From NCBI RefSeq assembly GCF_016584105.1, contig NZ_NRSM01000032.1, forward strand, positions 1 through 38,791: 38,791 nt of DNA. The letters are read 5' to 3'. The notes below the pieces were generated by a model, which saw only the letters and a program-made list of their open reading frames with translations, made no database searches and was not told where the DNA came from. Position 1 is the stretch's first letter. Each line of letters opens with the position of its first letter. Made by a program: the position numbers and the translations under genes. The DNA is from Ectothiorhodospira shaposhnikovii (GTDB lineage Bacteria > Pseudomonadota > Gammaproteobacteria > Ectothiorhodospirales > Ectothiorhodospiraceae). This document shows positions 24,232 to 34,245 of the stretch, piece by piece.

Positions 24232-25683
24232 ATGTCACAAAAGACGCGCCCCAGAGTGTTGTGTGTGGATGATGAGGTGCGATCTCTGGAGACCCTGGAA
24301 CGCACCTTGGATGATGAGTTTGATGTGGTCCTGGCCACCAGTGTTGAGGAAGCCAGACAAAAGCTTAACGACCAGCCCGTGGCCGCCATACTTTGTGATC
24401 AGCGCATGCCGGGCCAGAGCGGTGTCGAGTTCCTGGCTCAGGTCAGGGAACTCTGGCCTGAAACCGCACGCTTTATTCTTTCCGGTTATACCGAATCGGA
24501 GGGTATCATCCGGGGGCTGAGCGAAGCCGGTATCTTTCAGTATCTCCCCAAGCCCTGGCATCCCGAACAGCTTGTGCTTTCGGTCAAAAATGCCTGTCGT
24601 CTGATGGAACTGCAAAGTGAAAACAGCCGGCTTTCCACGGAAGTGAAGCTGACCAGCCCCCAGGTGGAAGCACAGCTGGATGCTAAAAAAAACCTGCTCA
24701 AGCGGCGTTTTGCCTTTGACGAAATCATTCGCGGCGAATCCAGTCCCCTGAATGCGCTTTGCGATCAGGTGGCCCGCATTGCGCCGTATGATATTTCTGT
24801 CTTGATCACCGGCCCTTCGGGCAGTGGCAAGGAGCTTTTTGCCAGGGCGCTGCACTACAACAGCCTGCGTGCGGATCAGCCGTTTGTGGTCGAAAACTGC
24901 GGGGCCCTGCCGGATGAAACCCTGGCCTCGGAACTCTTCGGACACCGCAAGGGCGCCTTTACCGGTGCCATTAGCGACCACGCGGGTTTGTTCGAGCAGG
25001 CCGATGGAGGGAGCATTTTCCTGGACGAGATTGGCGATACATCACCCGCCTTCCAGGTCATGTTGCTGCGGGTTCTCCAGGAGCAGGAGGTCCGGCGCAT
25101 GGGGGCGGAGCGCAAGACACCCGTCAATGTGAGAGTGATTGCCGCCACTAACCGGGATCTGGAAGAAGATGTGCGTCAGGGGCGTTTTCGGGAAGACCTC
25201 TATTATCGTCTTGCCGGTGTTTCCCTGGCGTTGCCGGGTCTGCAGCAACGCCCTGGAGACATTCCCTTGTTGGCCGAGCATTTTCTGGAGCGGGCCTCCG
25301 CGGCCCTGGGGCGGCGCAGTCAGGGTTTTACTGCCCGAACAATGGAAATCATGCAGGCCTACAGCTGGCCGGGCAATGTGCGCGAACTGGAACATGAGGT
25401 GAGGCGGATGCTGGTTCTTTCTGACGGCCAGCGTCTTGATACCGGGCTGTTGACTCCAAAGCTGTTACGTGAACATCCCGATTGTGACAAGCGGCAGTTC
25501 AAGGATCTGCTGGACTGCCCCGGTAGTCTGAAAGAAAGAATCGAGTTGCTGGAAGCACAGTTACTGAAAGAAACTCTGATACGCAACCGCTGGAATAAAA
25601 GCCGGTCCGCTAAAGAGTTGGGTCTGTCACGGGTCGGTTTGCGCTCCAAGCTTGAGCGTTATGGCCTGCAGTCCGGGGAATGA
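24232..25683 (+). CDS. hupR: Sigma-54-dependent response regulator for hydrogenase genes (HupR/HoxA)
   Basis: An NtrC-type activator of 483 residues. Domain order: receiver (VDDE at 12-15, phospho-acceptor-position Asp56 in CDQRMPG, Lys in LPKPW), AAA+ domain (Walker A GPSGSGKE, GAFTGA loop, Walker B SIFLDEIGD, RFREDLYYRL), and a C-terminal Fis-type helix-turn-helix (RNRWNKSRSAKELGLSRVGLRSKL). GAFTGA is intact, so it should contact sigma-54. HupR/HoxA proteins often activate in the unphosphorylated form and are turned off by the HupT/HoxJ kinase in response to the H2 sensor; neither is in this window. The start at 24232 has a purine-rich site; the upstream ATG at 24214 lacks one. Its stop overlaps hypF (ATGA). 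Confidence 0.95.
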   Translation: MSQKTRPRVLCVDDEVRSLETLERTLDDEFDVVLATSVEEARQKLNDQPVAAILCDQRMPGQSGVEFLAQVRELWPETARFILSGYTESEGIIRGLSEAGIFQYLPKPWHPEQLVLSVKNACRLMELQSENSRLSTEVKLTSPQVEAQLDAKKNLLKRRFAFDEIIRGESSPLNALCDQVARIAPYDISVLITGPSGSGKELFARALHYNSLRADQPFVVENCGALPDETLASELFGHRKGAFTGAISDHAGLFEQADGGSIFLDEIGDTSPAFQVMLLRVLQEQEVRRMGAERKTPVNVRVIAATNRDLEEDVRQGRFREDLYYRLAGVSLALPGLQQRPGDIPLLAEHFLERASAALGRRSQGFTARTMEIMQAYSWPGNVRELEHEVRRMLVLSDGQRLDTGLLTPKLLREHPDCDKRQFKDLLDCPGSLKERIELLEAQLLKETLIRNRWNKSRSAKELGLSRVGLRSKLERYGLQSGE

Positions 25684-28049
25684 AAACCCTGCAGATCAGG
25701 GTCAGCGGACGGGTTCAGGGAGTGGGCTTTCGTCCCTTTGTATATCGACTGGCCCGGGATCTAAACCTGGCAGGCCAGGTGAGCAATACCCGCGACGGGG
25801 TCAGTATCCATTTACAGGGAGACTTGCCCGCACTGGAGGATTTTAAACACCGCCTGCTGGCACAGGCACCCGTTCAGGCCCAGATATCTGCCTGCAGGCA
25901 GGACTGGGTGGATGTTTCCGCCTATCACGCCTTTACCATTCAACCCAGCCTCGATAGCCGGGAAAGCCTGAATTTGCAGGTCCCTTTGGATGCCCGTCCC
26001 TGCCCGGCGTGTCTGGAGGAGATGTTCAACCCGGTGGGGCGTCGCTGGCGTTATCCGTTCATCAGCTGCACCCAATGTGGTCCACGCTACACCTTGATGT
26101 TGCAAAGACCCTATGACCGGCGGCATACCAGCATGCATGCCTTTGATCTGTGTCCCGCCTGCCTGGCCGAATACCAGGACCCGGGTGATCGGCGTTTCCA
26201 TGCCCAGCCCAATGCCTGCGCCCGGTGCGGCCCCCGACTCTGGTGTACGGCGGCAGACGGCGTCCCCCTTTCGGGGGACCCTCTGGAAAGGGCTGTTGCC
26301 GGCCTGCGGGCGGGGAAGATCCTGGCGATTCGGGGCATGGGGGGCTTTCACCTGATGTGTGCTGCCGATAATCCGGCAGCCATCGGGCAACTGCGTCACA
26401 GAAAACGCAGGCCACACAAGCCCCTGGCGATCATGGCCCTGAACGGGGCCTCCCTGGAGCCCTGGGTGCAACTGGGCCATGACGACCGGGCACTTCTGGA
26501 GTCTCCGGCTGCCCCCCTGCTGCTCGTGCCCTATAAGGCGCGGGCTGCCAGACAACTGGCGGTGGAAGCTCTGGCGCCTGGTTTAAAGGCGCTGGGGGTG
26601 CTTTTGCCTTCTACCCCGTTGCACTGGCTGCTGTTCCATACCCTGTTGGGCCAGCCTGAAGGCAGCCGCTGGTTGCAGCAGCCCGTACCCACCGCCTGGG
26701 TGGCAACCAGCGCCAACCTGAGTGGCCAGCCCTTGATAACAGATAACCACCAGGCACTGGAGCAGCTGGCCGATATTGCTGATCTTTGGTTGTTGCACGA
26801 TCGGGAAATCATCACCGGCTGTGATGACAGCGTTTTTCAAGCCACTCGCTCACCCCGGGCCCTGGTGAGGCCGGGGAGGGGGGTGGCACCCCTGCACCTG
26901 ACCCTGCCCGAAGCTTCCCCGTTGCGTGTACTGGCCTTGGGGGCATACCTGAAAACCAGTGTCTGTCTGCTGGGTGAAGATCAGGCGTGTCTTTCCCAAT
27001 ACGTTGGTGATCTGGATCAGGCCGCGACCTGTCGACGTCTGCGGGCAACGGCTGAACACCTTTGTCGACTGCTGGACTTCCGGCCGGAGCTGATCTGCAG
27101 TGACCTGCACCCGGATGCGTATTCTTCGCGCCTGGCCGAGGAACTGGCAAGGCAATGGCAGCTTCCCTGGCTGCAGGTCCAGCATCATCATGCCCACGTG
27201 GCCGCCGTGATGGCTGAGTTTGGGCTGCAGGAAAGGGTGCTGGGGCTGGTCCTGGACGGGCAGGGCCTGGGGGAGGACGGTCGGGCCCGCGGTGGTGAGC
27301 TTCTGGAAGTCACGCCCCTGGGATTCACCCGCCTGGGGGCACTGGATCCCTTGCCATTACCCGGTGGCGATCAGGCCGCCCGAGAACCCTGGCGTCTGGC
27401 GGCGGCGGTTCTGCGACAACTGGGGTTGAAGGCCTCCGCCGCCTTTGATCCTGGTGACCAGCCGGGCTACGCCCTGTTGCAGAAACTCCTGGAAAGGCCG
27501 CATTTGTGCAGCCCAACCACGAGCGCCGGGCGTCTGTTTGATGCGGCAGCCGGTCTTCTGGGCATTTGCACCCACCAAAGCCATGAAGCCCAGGCCGCCA
27601 TGCAACTGGAGGCACTGGTGACCGGCCTGCCAGGGTTATCCGAAAAACTCTGGACCCTGAATGGCGGGCAACTGAGTTTCTGGCCCCTGCTGTCAGCAGT
27701 GTCCACCTTGACCGATCCGAGGCAGGGGGCAGAAGTCTTTCATGCCGGCTTGATTGGGGGGCTGGAAGCATGGCTCGAAAAAGCCGGCAAGGAAACAGGT
27801 ATCAGGAAGGTGGTGCTTTCCGGAGGCTGTTTTCTGAATGGCGTGTTGCGCCAGGAATTGGTCGCCCGCATGCGAGCCAGGGGATGGGCGGTGTATTTCC
27901 CGCAGCGGGTTTCAGTCAATGATACAGGCCTGGCCCTGGGTCAGGCCTGGGTCGCATCCATGGCAAGGAAGGCGGATGACTCACGGTTTTTAGAGAGGTT
28001 GTCTTATGTGCCTGGCCGTACCGGTCCAAATAGAGGCTTTAGTGGATGA
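25680..28049 (+). CDS. hypF: Carbamoyltransferase HypF
   Basis: A 789-residue enzyme making the cyanide ligands of the NiFe site: it turns carbamoyl phosphate into a carbamoyl group on HypE. Domains in order: acylphosphatase ([16 protein letters not shown], residues about 10-25), two zinc-finger blocks (CPACLEEM...[17 protein letters not shown]...CARCGPR), YrdC-like domain ([11 protein letters not shown]), and Kae1-like domain with [16 protein letters not shown] and the closing [15 protein letters not shown]. All catalytic motifs look intact. The C-terminus runs on about 20 residues past the usual end and overlaps hypC by 44 bases in another frame. Confidence 0.97.
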   Translation: MKTLQIRVSGRVQGVGFRPFVYRLARDLNLAGQVSNTRDGVSIHLQGDLPALEDFKHRLLAQAPVQAQISACRQDWVDVSAYHAFTIQPSLDSRESLNLQVPLDARPCPACLEEMFNPVGRRWRYPFISCTQCGPRYTLMLQRPYDRRHTSMHAFDLCPACLAEYQDPGDRRFHAQPNACARCGPRLWCTAADGVPLSGDPLERAVAGLRAGKILAIRGMGGFHLMCAADNPAAIGQLRHRKRRPHKPLAIMALNGASLEPWVQLGHDDRALLESPAAPLLLVPYKARAARQLAVEALAPGLKALGVLLPSTPLHWLLFHTLLGQPEGSRWLQQPVPTAWVATSANLSGQPLITDNHQALEQLADIADLWLLHDREIITGCDDSVFQATRSPRALVRPGRGVAPLHLTLPEASPLRVLALGAYLKTSVCLLGEDQACLSQYVGDLDQAATCRRLRATAEHLCRLLDFRPELICSDLHPDAYSSRLAEELARQWQLPWLQVQHHHAHVAAVMAEFGLQERVLGLVLDGQGLGEDGRARGGELLEVTPLGFTRLGALDPLPLPGGDQAAREPWRLAAAVLRQLGLKASAAFDPGDQPGYALLQKLLERPHLCSPTTSAGRLFDAAAGLLGICTHQSHEAQAAMQLEALVTGLPGLSEKLWTLNGGQLSFWPLLSAVSTLTDPRQGAEVFHAGLIGGLEAWLEKAGKETGIRKVVLSGGCFLNGVLRQELVARMRARGWAVYFPQRVSVNDTGLALGQAWVASMARKADDSRFLERLSYVPGRTGPNRGFSG

Positions 28050-28254
28050 ACAGACTGCCACGGCAAATCTGGGTGGGGTCAGGAAGAACATCAACATTGC
28101 CCTGGTTGATGACCTTCAGGTAGGCGACTACGTGATCCTGCATGTTGGCGTGGCCTTGAAGAAGCTGGACCAGGAGGAGGCCGAAAAAACCCTGGCCCTG
28201 TTTGGTGAGCTGGAGTCTTTGGAAAAACTCCAGGCTCGCGAGAACATGTCATGA
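28006..28254 (+). CDS. hypC: Hydrogenase formation chaperone HypC
   Basis: An 82-residue general Hyp[11 protein letters not shown] has the conserved Cys2 and the [24 protein letters not shown] core is typical. Forms the HypCD complex on which Fe(CN)2CO is assembled and shuttles it to the large subunit. GAGAGG lies upstream inside the end of hypF, and its stop overlaps hypD (ATGA). A second family member, hupF, is in the same locus. Confidence 0.96.
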   Translation: MCLAVPVQIEALVDEQTATANLGGVRKNINIALVDDLQVGDYVILHVGVALKKLDQEEAEKTLALFGELESLEKLQARENMS

Positions 28255-29381
28255 AATATATCGATGAATTTCGTGATGGAGAAAAGGCCGGACACATGGC
28301 CCGGCTGATTCATCGGCAGGTCAGGGAAGGGCGGAGTTACCGCCTGATGGAGTTTTGTGGTGGTCATACCCATGCCATTTTTCGTTATGGTCTGGTGGAT
28401 CTCTTGCCCCGGGAAATCGAACTCATTCATGGGCCAGGCTGCCCGGTTTGTGTGTTGCCCGTGGCTCGCCTGGACATGGCGATCGAACTGGCCAGAAGGC
28501 CCGAGGTCATTCTCTGTACCTATGGCGACATGTTGCGTGTGCCCGCTTCGGACGGGACTTCCTTGCTGAAGGTCAGGGCTGAAGGGGGCGATGTGCGCAT
28601 GCTCTATTCTCCTCTGGATGTTCTGGACGTTGCCCGCGACAACCTTGAGCGCCAGGTGGTGTTTTTTGCCATCGGCTTCGAGACCACCACGCCACCGACA
28701 GCCTTGCTCCTGCGCCAGGCAGATCAGCTGGGGCTGACCAACCTCTCCGTTTTTTGCAACCATGTGCTGACGCCGGCGGCCATGCATGCCATTTTGAGTG
28801 AAGACGGCCCCCTGCATCTGGATGGTTTCATCGGTCCGGCACATGTCAGTACGGTCATCGGAAGTCAGGCTTATGAGGCCTTCCCCGCGCAGTATGGAAA
28901 GCCGGTGGTGATAGCCGGTTTTGAGCCGCTTGATGTGCTTCAGGCCATCCTCTTGCTGGTCGGGCAACTCAATGCCGGCCGGGCGGAAGTGGAAAACCAG
29001 TTTACCCGTGCGGTCACCCCTCAAGGCAACCTGAAAGCCAGACACCTGATGGACGAGGTTTTCACCCCGAGAGACAGCTTTGAATGGCGGGGTCTGGGCA
29101 GCCTGCCCGCAAGCGCCCTCTGTCTGCGACCCGGGTTGGCTCACCTGGATGCTGAACAGCGTTTTACCTTCAGTTCCGGGCAGTCCAGGGAAAACAAGGC
29201 CTGTGAGTGTCCTGCGATTCTGCGGGGCAGGAAAAAACCCAGCGAATGCAGACTGTTTGGTAACCCCTGCACCCCGGAAACCCCCCAGGGCTCCTGCATG
29301 GTGTCTGCCGAGGGCGCCTGTGCCGCCTACTACGGCCATGGACGTTATCGTACACGGGGACCACTGTTGGCAAAGGGTTAA
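28251..29381 (+). CDS. hypD: Hydrogenase formation protein HypD
   Basis: A 376-residue Fe-S protein that with HypC assembles the Fe(CN)2CO unit. Conserved motifs: [13 protein letters not shown] near residue 35, [21 protein letters not shown], and the C-terminal cysteine cluster CECPAIL...[10 protein letters not shown]...GSCMVS...GACAAYY holding the [4Fe-4S] centre. Length and motif spacing are standard. Overlaps hypC by four bases and precedes hypE by six. Confidence 0.97.
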   Translation: MKYIDEFRDGEKAGHMARLIHRQVREGRSYRLMEFCGGHTHAIFRYGLVDLLPREIELIHGPGCPVCVLPVARLDMAIELARRPEVILCTYGDMLRVPASDGTSLLKVRAEGGDVRMLYSPLDVLDVARDNLERQVVFFAIGFETTTPPTALLLRQADQLGLTNLSVFCNHVLTPAAMHAILSEDGPLHLDGFIGPAHVSTVIGSQAYEAFPAQYGKPVVIAGFEPLDVLQAILLLVGQLNAGRAEVENQFTRAVTPQGNLKARHLMDEVFTPRDSFEWRGLGSLPASALCLRPGLAHLDAEQRFTFSSGQSRENKACECPAILRGRKKPSECRLFGNPCTPETPQGSCMVSAEGACAAYYGHGRYRTRGPLLAKG

Positions 29382-29387
29382 CCAGGC

Positions 29388-30413
29388 ATGGCAAGACTGA
29401 ATATCAAAAAAGGGCATGTCGAGATGATGCACGGCAGCGGCGGCAAAGCCAGCCAGGACCTGCTGCAGCAGATTTTCCTGCCACTGTTCGATAACCCCTG
29501 GCTCGATCAGGGAAATGACCAGGCGGTATTTGACCTGCCTCCCGGCAGGGTGGTGATGGCAACGGATGGGTATGTTGTTTCCCCCCTGTTTTTTCCTGGC
29601 GGGGACATCGGCAGTCTGGCAGTGCATGGCACCGTGAATGATCTGGCCATGGCCGGTGCCCGTCCCTGCTATCTGTCAGCCGGCTTCATTCTGGAAGAGG
29701 GCTTTCCTCTGGCCGATCTCCACAGGCTGGTGGCCTCCATGGCCGCAGCGGCCAAAAAGGCGGGCACCCCCATCATCACCGGAGATACCAAGGTTGTGGA
29801 GAAGGGCAAGGGGGATGGTGTTTTCATCACCACCAGCGGTGTCGGCGTGGTGCCCGGGGGACGGAAATTGTCCGGCGACCAGGCCCGGCCAGGGGATGCC
29901 ATTCTGGTTTCCGGTAGCATCGGTGACCATGGGATTACCCTGCTTTCCCTGCGTGAGAGCCTGGGTTTTGAAACTGAAATCTGCTCCGACTCGCAGGCGT
30001 TGCACCGCCTGGTGGAGGTCATGCTGGAGGCCTCGCCGGGCCTGCGGTTATTACGAGATCCAACCCGCGGGGGGCTGGCCACCTGTCTGAATGAGCTGGC
30101 ACGGCAATCCGACGTGGGGATGCAGATTGATGAAAACCAGTTGCCCATCCGGGAAACCGTCAGGGCCGCCTGCGAGATCCTGGGGCTGGATCCTCTCTAC
30201 AGTGCCAATGAGGGCAAGCTGGTGGCCATCTGCCCGGCGGAAGAGGCCCCGGCCTTGTTGCAGGCCATGCGCAGGCATCCACAGGGGGAAGACGCGGCCA
30301 TTATTGGTCAGGTAACCCGGGACCCGCAAAATCTGGTGCAGATGCGAACCGGTTTTGGCGGACAAAGGGTCATTGACTGGTTGCAGGGGGATCAGTTGCC
30401 CAGGATTTGCTAG
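29388..30413 (+). CDS. hypE: Hydrogenase maturation protein HypE (carbamoyl dehydratase)
   Basis: A 341-residue ATP-dependent dehydratase of the PurM/SelD fold. It carries the thiocarbamate from HypF on its last residue, dehydrates it to thiocyanate and gives CN to iron. The ending PRIC* keeps the essential C-terminal cysteine. MMHGSGGKASQDLL, HGTVNDLAMAGARPCYLSAG, GDTKVVEKGKGDG and LRDPTRGGLATCLNELA are the recognisable family motifs. Last gene of the hydrogenase locus. Confidence 0.97.
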   Translation: MARLNIKKGHVEMMHGSGGKASQDLLQQIFLPLFDNPWLDQGNDQAVFDLPPGRVVMATDGYVVSPLFFPGGDIGSLAVHGTVNDLAMAGARPCYLSAGFILEEGFPLADLHRLVASMAAAAKKAGTPIITGDTKVVEKGKGDGVFITTSGVGVVPGGRKLSGDQARPGDAILVSGSIGDHGITLLSLRESLGFETEICSDSQALHRLVEVMLEASPGLRLLRDPTRGGLATCLNELARQSDVGMQIDENQLPIRETVRAACEILGLDPLYSANEGKLVAICPAEEAPALLQAMRRHPQGEDAAIIGQVTRDPQNLVQMRTGFGGQRVIDWLQGDQLPRIC

Positions 30414-30601
30414 GGGCCCTACATGAAGAACTTTGAGTGTGTCCCTATGTGATCCCGCGGGCTTCATCACCCAATGCTTAATTTTCCCGACGCCTTGGGT
30501 TACATTGCCTCCACCACCCAAGGAAGCAAACCGAATAACGTTATCCCTGCCCCGGTTCCCGCCGGGTGCCGGGATCGCTGACAATAACGAGGCTAAGACC
30601 C
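30414..30601. other. Gap between hydrogenase locus and rpe
   Basis: About 190 bases without a gene. It contains an 8-base inverted repeat (30493-30523, listed separately) and a palindrome ATAACGTTAT at 30535-30544. The rpe promoter should lie here; no clear T-tract terminator for the hydrogenase operon was seen. Confidence 0.4.
30493..30523. repeat. Inverted repeat upstream of rpe
   Basis: CCTTGGGT and ACCCAAGG are perfect complements separated by 15 bases. No T-run follows on either strand, so it is not an ordinary terminator; it might be an operator or mRNA hairpin. Confidence 0.4.
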
Positions 30602-31291
30602 ATGGCAAAACCTGATCTGATCGCGCCCTCCATCCTCTCCGCCGACTTCGCCCGGCTGGGCGAGGAAGTCACTCAGGTGCTGGCCGCCGGCGCGGACATC
30701 GTCCATTTCGATGTCATGGACAATCACTACGTCCCCAACCTGACCATCGGCCCCCTGGTGTGCGAGGCCCTGCGCAAGCACGGCGTCACCGCCCCCATCG
30801 ACGTGCATCTGATGGTCAAGCCGGTGGACCGCATCATTCCCGATTTTGCCAGGGCCGGGGCCGACTACATCACCTTTCACCCGGAGGCTTCCGATCACAT
30901 CGACCGCACCCTGCAACTGATCCGCAGCGAGGGTTGCAAGGCCGGTCTGGTGTTCAATCCCGCCACCCCGTTGTCCTACCTGGATTATGTGATGGACAAG
31001 GTGGACATGATCCTGCTCATGTCCGTGAACCCGGGTTTCGGCGGTCAGAGTTTCATCCCCGCCACCCTGGACAAGCTCAGGGAGGCCCGCCGCCGCATCA
31101 ACGAGTCCGGACTGGACATCCGTCTGGAGATCGACGGTGGCGTGAAGGTGGACAATATCGCCGAGATCAAGGCCGCCGGTGCCGATACATTTGTCGCCGG
31201 TTCCGCCATTTTCGGTGCCGCCCGGGCGGAGGATCCCAACCGCTATGACAGCATCGTCACCGCCATGCGGGCTGAACTGGCCAAGGTGTGA
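30602..31291 (+). CDS. rpe: Ribulose-phosphate 3-epimerase
   Basis: A 229-residue TIM-barrel enzyme interconverting ribulose 5-phosphate and xylulose 5-phosphate in the pentose phosphate and Calvin cycles. Typical motifs: [17 protein letters not shown] at the start, [39 protein letters not shown] and LEIDGGVK, including the metal-binding His and Asp residues. The start at 30602 begins where relatives do; the frame is open 12 codons further up but without support. First gene of rpe-gph-trpE, a common gammaproteobacterial order. Confidence 0.97.
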   Translation: MAKPDLIAPSILSADFARLGEEVTQVLAAGADIVHFDVMDNHYVPNLTIGPLVCEALRKHGVTAPIDVHLMVKPVDRIIPDFARAGADYITFHPEASDHIDRTLQLIRSEGCKAGLVFNPATPLSYLDYVMDKVDMILLMSVNPGFGGQSFIPATLDKLREARRRINESGLDIRLEIDGGVKVDNIAEIKAAGADTFVAGSAIFGAARAEDPNRYDSIVTAMRAELAKV

Positions 31292-31296
31292 AGCCG

Positions 31297-31977
31297 ATGA
31301 CGATTCCGCAGCCCAAGATGGTGCTCATCGACCTGGACGGTACCCTGGTGGACAGTGTGCCGGACCTGAGTTTCAGTGTGGACCGCATGATGGAGGCCTT
31401 GGGTATGCCCACCCGGGGCGAGGCCAATGTGCGGCTCTGGGTGGGTAACGGGGTGGAGCGCCTGGTCAAGCGCGCCCTCACCGGCGATATGGAGGCCGAG
31501 CCCGAGCCGGACCTGTATGAACGGGCGCTGGCCCTGTTCATGGACATCTACCGGGACAACAATACCGGCCGCAGCCGGCTCTATCCGGGGGTGCGCGAAG
31601 GTCTGGAAGTCCTGGCGGAAGCCGGCATGCGTCTGGGTTGTGTGACCAACAAGCCGGCCCGGTTCACGGCGCCCCTGCTGCGGGCCATGGAAATCGACCA
31701 CTTCTTTGAGCTGGTGGTGGCCGGTGATACCCTGCCGCAAAAGAAGCCCGATCCGGCCCCCCTGCTGTACGCCGCCCATCAGTTCGACGTCCATCCCAAG
31801 GACGCCCTCATGGTGGGGGACTCCCGCAGCGACGTGAAAGCCGCCCGTGCCGCCGGATTTGGCATTGTGTGCGTCACTTATGGTTATAATCACGGCCAGG
31901 ATATCCGGGAGCAAAAGCCGGATTCGGTCATCGACAGCCTCGAACAACTGCCGGGGCTCATGGAGCAGATAGCCTGA
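31297..31977 (+). CDS. gph: Phosphoglycolate phosphatase
   Basis: A 226-residue HAD-superfamily phosphatase that removes 2-phosphoglycolate. HAD motifs: LIDLDGTLVDS (nucleophile Asp), VTNKP, KKPDPAPL and MVGDSRSDVKAARAAG. A typical cap domain lies between motifs I and II. The ATG at 31297 is six bases past the rpe stop; a GTG three codons earlier would overlap it. Placement next to rpe agrees with this role rather than another HAD function. Confidence 0.93.
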   Translation: MTIPQPKMVLIDLDGTLVDSVPDLSFSVDRMMEALGMPTRGEANVRLWVGNGVERLVKRALTGDMEAEPEPDLYERALALFMDIYRDNNTGRSRLYPGVREGLEVLAEAGMRLGCVTNKPARFTAPLLRAMEIDHFFELVVAGDTLPQKKPDPAPLLYAAHQFDVHPKDALMVGDSRSDVKAARAAGFGIVCVTYGYNHGQDIREQKPDSVIDSLEQLPGLMEQIA

Positions 31978-32072
31978 TGTTTGGGATTCTCTTTCTAGTC
32001 CGGTCGACGCGATGGCGTGGGTGACAGCAACCTGTCCACCCACCGTGCCAATCTGTCCACCGGAAATGTCCC

Positions 32073-33575
32073 ATGAGTCCCGAACAATTCGATGATCTGA
32101 TCCGCCAGGGCTACAACCGCATCCCCCTGGTCCGTGAAGTGCTGGCCGATCTCGACACCCCCCTGAGCACCTACCTGAAGCTGGGTTCCGGTCCCTATTC
32201 CTACCTGCTGGAGTCCGTGCAGGGGGGCGAGAAATGGGGCCGCTATTCCTTTGTCGGCCTGCCCGCCCGGACCGTGGTCCGGGTTCGTGGGCACCAGGTC
32301 TGCGTGGAGGAGTCCGGCCGGGTGGTGGAAGAGGCCCGGGTGGATGACCCGCTGGCCTGGATCGAGACCTTCCAGACCCGTTTCCGGGTACCGGACCTGC
32401 CGGATCAGCCCCGCTTCACCGGGGGGCTGGTGGGCTACTTCGGCTATGACACCATCCGCTACATCGAGCCCCGCCTGGGTGGCGGTGAAAAGCCCGATCC
32501 CCTGGGCGTGCCCGATATCCTGCTCATGGTTTCCGACGAGGTGGTGGTCTACGACAACCTGGCGGGACGGCTCTACTTGGTGGTCCATGCCGGTGCCGGC
32601 GAGCGCGAATCCGCCGAACGTCGCCTGGATGAGCTGCAGGATCAACTGCGCCGGATCACCCATCTGCCGCCAGCCCATCCCGCCCCCCGCAAGGTCTGCG
32701 AGTCGGATTTCATCTCCGGCTTCACCGAGGAAGGCTTCAAGGCGGCGGTGGATCGCTGCAAGCAGTACATCGTCGACGGCGACGTGATGCAGGTGGTGCT
32801 GTCCCAGCGTCTGTCCATTCCCTACGGCGCCCGTCCCCTGGACCTCTATCGGGCCCTGCGCAGTCTCAATCCTTCCCCCTACATGTTCTATCTGGACCTG
32901 GATGACCACCATGTGGTGGGGTCCTCACCGGAGATCCTGGTGCGCCTGGAGGACGAGGTGGTCACCGTGCGTCCCATCGCCGGCACCCGGCCCCGGGGCG
33001 AGGACGAGGCCAGTGACCGGGCCCTGGAGCAGGACCTGTTGGCCGATCCCAAGGAGATTGCCGAACACCTCATGCTCATCGACCTGGGCCGCAACGACGC
33101 TGGCCGGGTCTCCCGCATCGGCAGTGTGCAGCTCACCGAGCGCATGGTGGTGGAACGCTACTCCCACGTCATGCACATCGTTTCCAACGTGGTGGGCCGG
33201 CTGCGCCCCGGCATGACCGCCATGGACGTGCTGCGGGCCACCTTCCCGGCGGGTACCGTGAGCGGCGCCCCCAAGATCCGCGCCATGGAGATCATCGACG
33301 AACTCGAACCGGTGAAGCGGGGTATCTACTCCGGCGCCGTGGGTTACCTGTCCTGGCAGGGCAACATGGACACCGCCATCGCCATCCGCACCGCCGTCAT
33401 CAAGGACCAGACCCTGCATATCCAGGCCGGTGCCGGAGTGGTCTACGACTCCGTGCCCGACAATGAATGGGCGGAAACCATGAACAAGGGCCGCGCCGTG
33501 TTCCGCGCCGTGGCCATGGCGGAGTCGGGGCTGGAGATCCAGCCCGCCTCGACGCGAGGGAAGGGGCGATCCTGA
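32073..33575 (+). CDS. trpE: Anthranilate synthase component I
   Basis: A 500-residue chorismate-using enzyme for the first step of tryptophan synthesis. The N-terminal [19 protein letters not shown] has the LLES feedback site; the C-terminal chorismate-binding domain shows [59 protein letters not shown] and [15 protein letters not shown]. The 95-base gap after gph holds no clear leader gene. The glutamine amidotransferase partner TrpG, which usually follows, is absent from the rest of this window; a terminator stands right after the stop. Confidence 0.97.
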   Translation: MSPEQFDDLIRQGYNRIPLVREVLADLDTPLSTYLKLGSGPYSYLLESVQGGEKWGRYSFVGLPARTVVRVRGHQVCVEESGRVVEEARVDDPLAWIETFQTRFRVPDLPDQPRFTGGLVGYFGYDTIRYIEPRLGGGEKPDPLGVPDILLMVSDEVVVYDNLAGRLYLVVHAGAGERESAERRLDELQDQLRRITHLPPAHPAPRKVCESDFISGFTEEGFKAAVDRCKQYIVDGDVMQVVLSQRLSIPYGARPLDLYRALRSLNPSPYMFYLDLDDHHVVGSSPEILVRLEDEVVTVRPIAGTRPRGEDEASDRALEQDLLADPKEIAEHLMLIDLGRNDAGRVSRIGSVQLTERMVVERYSHVMHIVSNVVGRLRPGMTAMDVLRATFPAGTVSGAPKIRAMEIIDELEPVKRGIYSGAVGYLSWQGNMDTAIAIRTAVIKDQTLHIQAGAGVVYDSVPDNEWAETMNKGRAVFRAVAMAESGLEIQPASTRGKGRS

Positions 33576-33576
33576 C

Positions 33577-33600
33577 GCCGCCCGTGCGGCCCTTTCTTTC
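33577..33600 (+). terminator. Terminator after trpE
   Basis: GCCGC-CCGT-GCGGC forms a five-pair GC stem starting two bases after the trpE stop, followed by a T-rich run (CCTTTCTTTC). Short but well placed, and it indicates the transcript ends here. Confidence 0.6.
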
Positions 33601-34187
33601 GGCGCACATATTGCCCTGGGGGCGTAGCCGTGTCTCATTCTTCGTGGGGCGCAACCCCCCAGGTTTCCCCAGGCGTAGAGGGTGATAGGGATTTCCACTG
33701 ATCAGGAACCGCCCCCCCCGGTGAAGTGGGGCAGCATGTCGGTGCTGCTTCATCGCATCTTCCACCGCCTGATATGGATCGTGGAATGCGCTACCTATGT
33801 CCGTGGCGACCACATGCGGCCAGTACCGCTGACTTTGGCCCCGCACGCCGCTCTCATCAAAGTTGTGAACACCACTGCTTGGCCGATTTGCTCCCTCTTC
33901 TCCTGAAAGTCTGATTTTGGACTCATGGCTATCCGTGTAATCCCGTTCTGCAACGTGCCCGAGGATGGGGGGCCATACTGATCGCCCTGGATTTCGCGGG
34001 TCCGCACCCGTTCGATGAAATGACCCGGCCGTAGATCCATGGCGCAGGCCTTCAGGCGAGGGTCGAAGCTGATATTTGCAATCTGGATATCGTGATTTTC
34101 CTGTGTCGCGCACTGACAAAGGCGCTTTAGCGAAGAGGTTGCCAAAACTCTGTTGGGGTTTCATAATCGCCACAGATTTACGGGTAA
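33601..34187. other. No recognised gene between trpE and fecI
   Basis: Nearly 600 bases. Open frames on the minus strand (for example 33795-34145) show no motif I know, no good start and no continuity. It may be remnant sequence from the event that brought the fec module next to trpE. The right end holds the fecI promoter region. Confidence 0.4.
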
Positions 34188-34188
34188 G

Positions 34189-34207
34189 AATTATTCTGAT
34201 TATTATT
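34189..34207. promoter_or_regulatory. Fur-box-like site before fecI
   Basis: Three adjacent hexamers, AATTAT, TCTGAT, TATTAT, of which the first and third fit the NATWAT Fur unit exactly and the second has two mismatches. It is in an AT-rich patch about 40 bases before the fecI start. FecIR genes are usually repressed by Fur with iron. Confidence 0.5.
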
Positions 34208-34245
34208 TTGTTTTCCCTCTGGGAGAGGGGGGCATAGGCGGTATC

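Noticed and set aside
28128-29627. Minus-strand open frame of about 500 codons opposite hypD
   Set aside because: Antisense shadow of clearly recognisable hypC, hypD and hypE; composition is typical of a complement frame.
31978-32025. Possible trp leader peptide before trpE
   Set aside because: The 15-codon frame has a single Trp and no convincing terminator/antiterminator pair follows, so attenuation is not supported.
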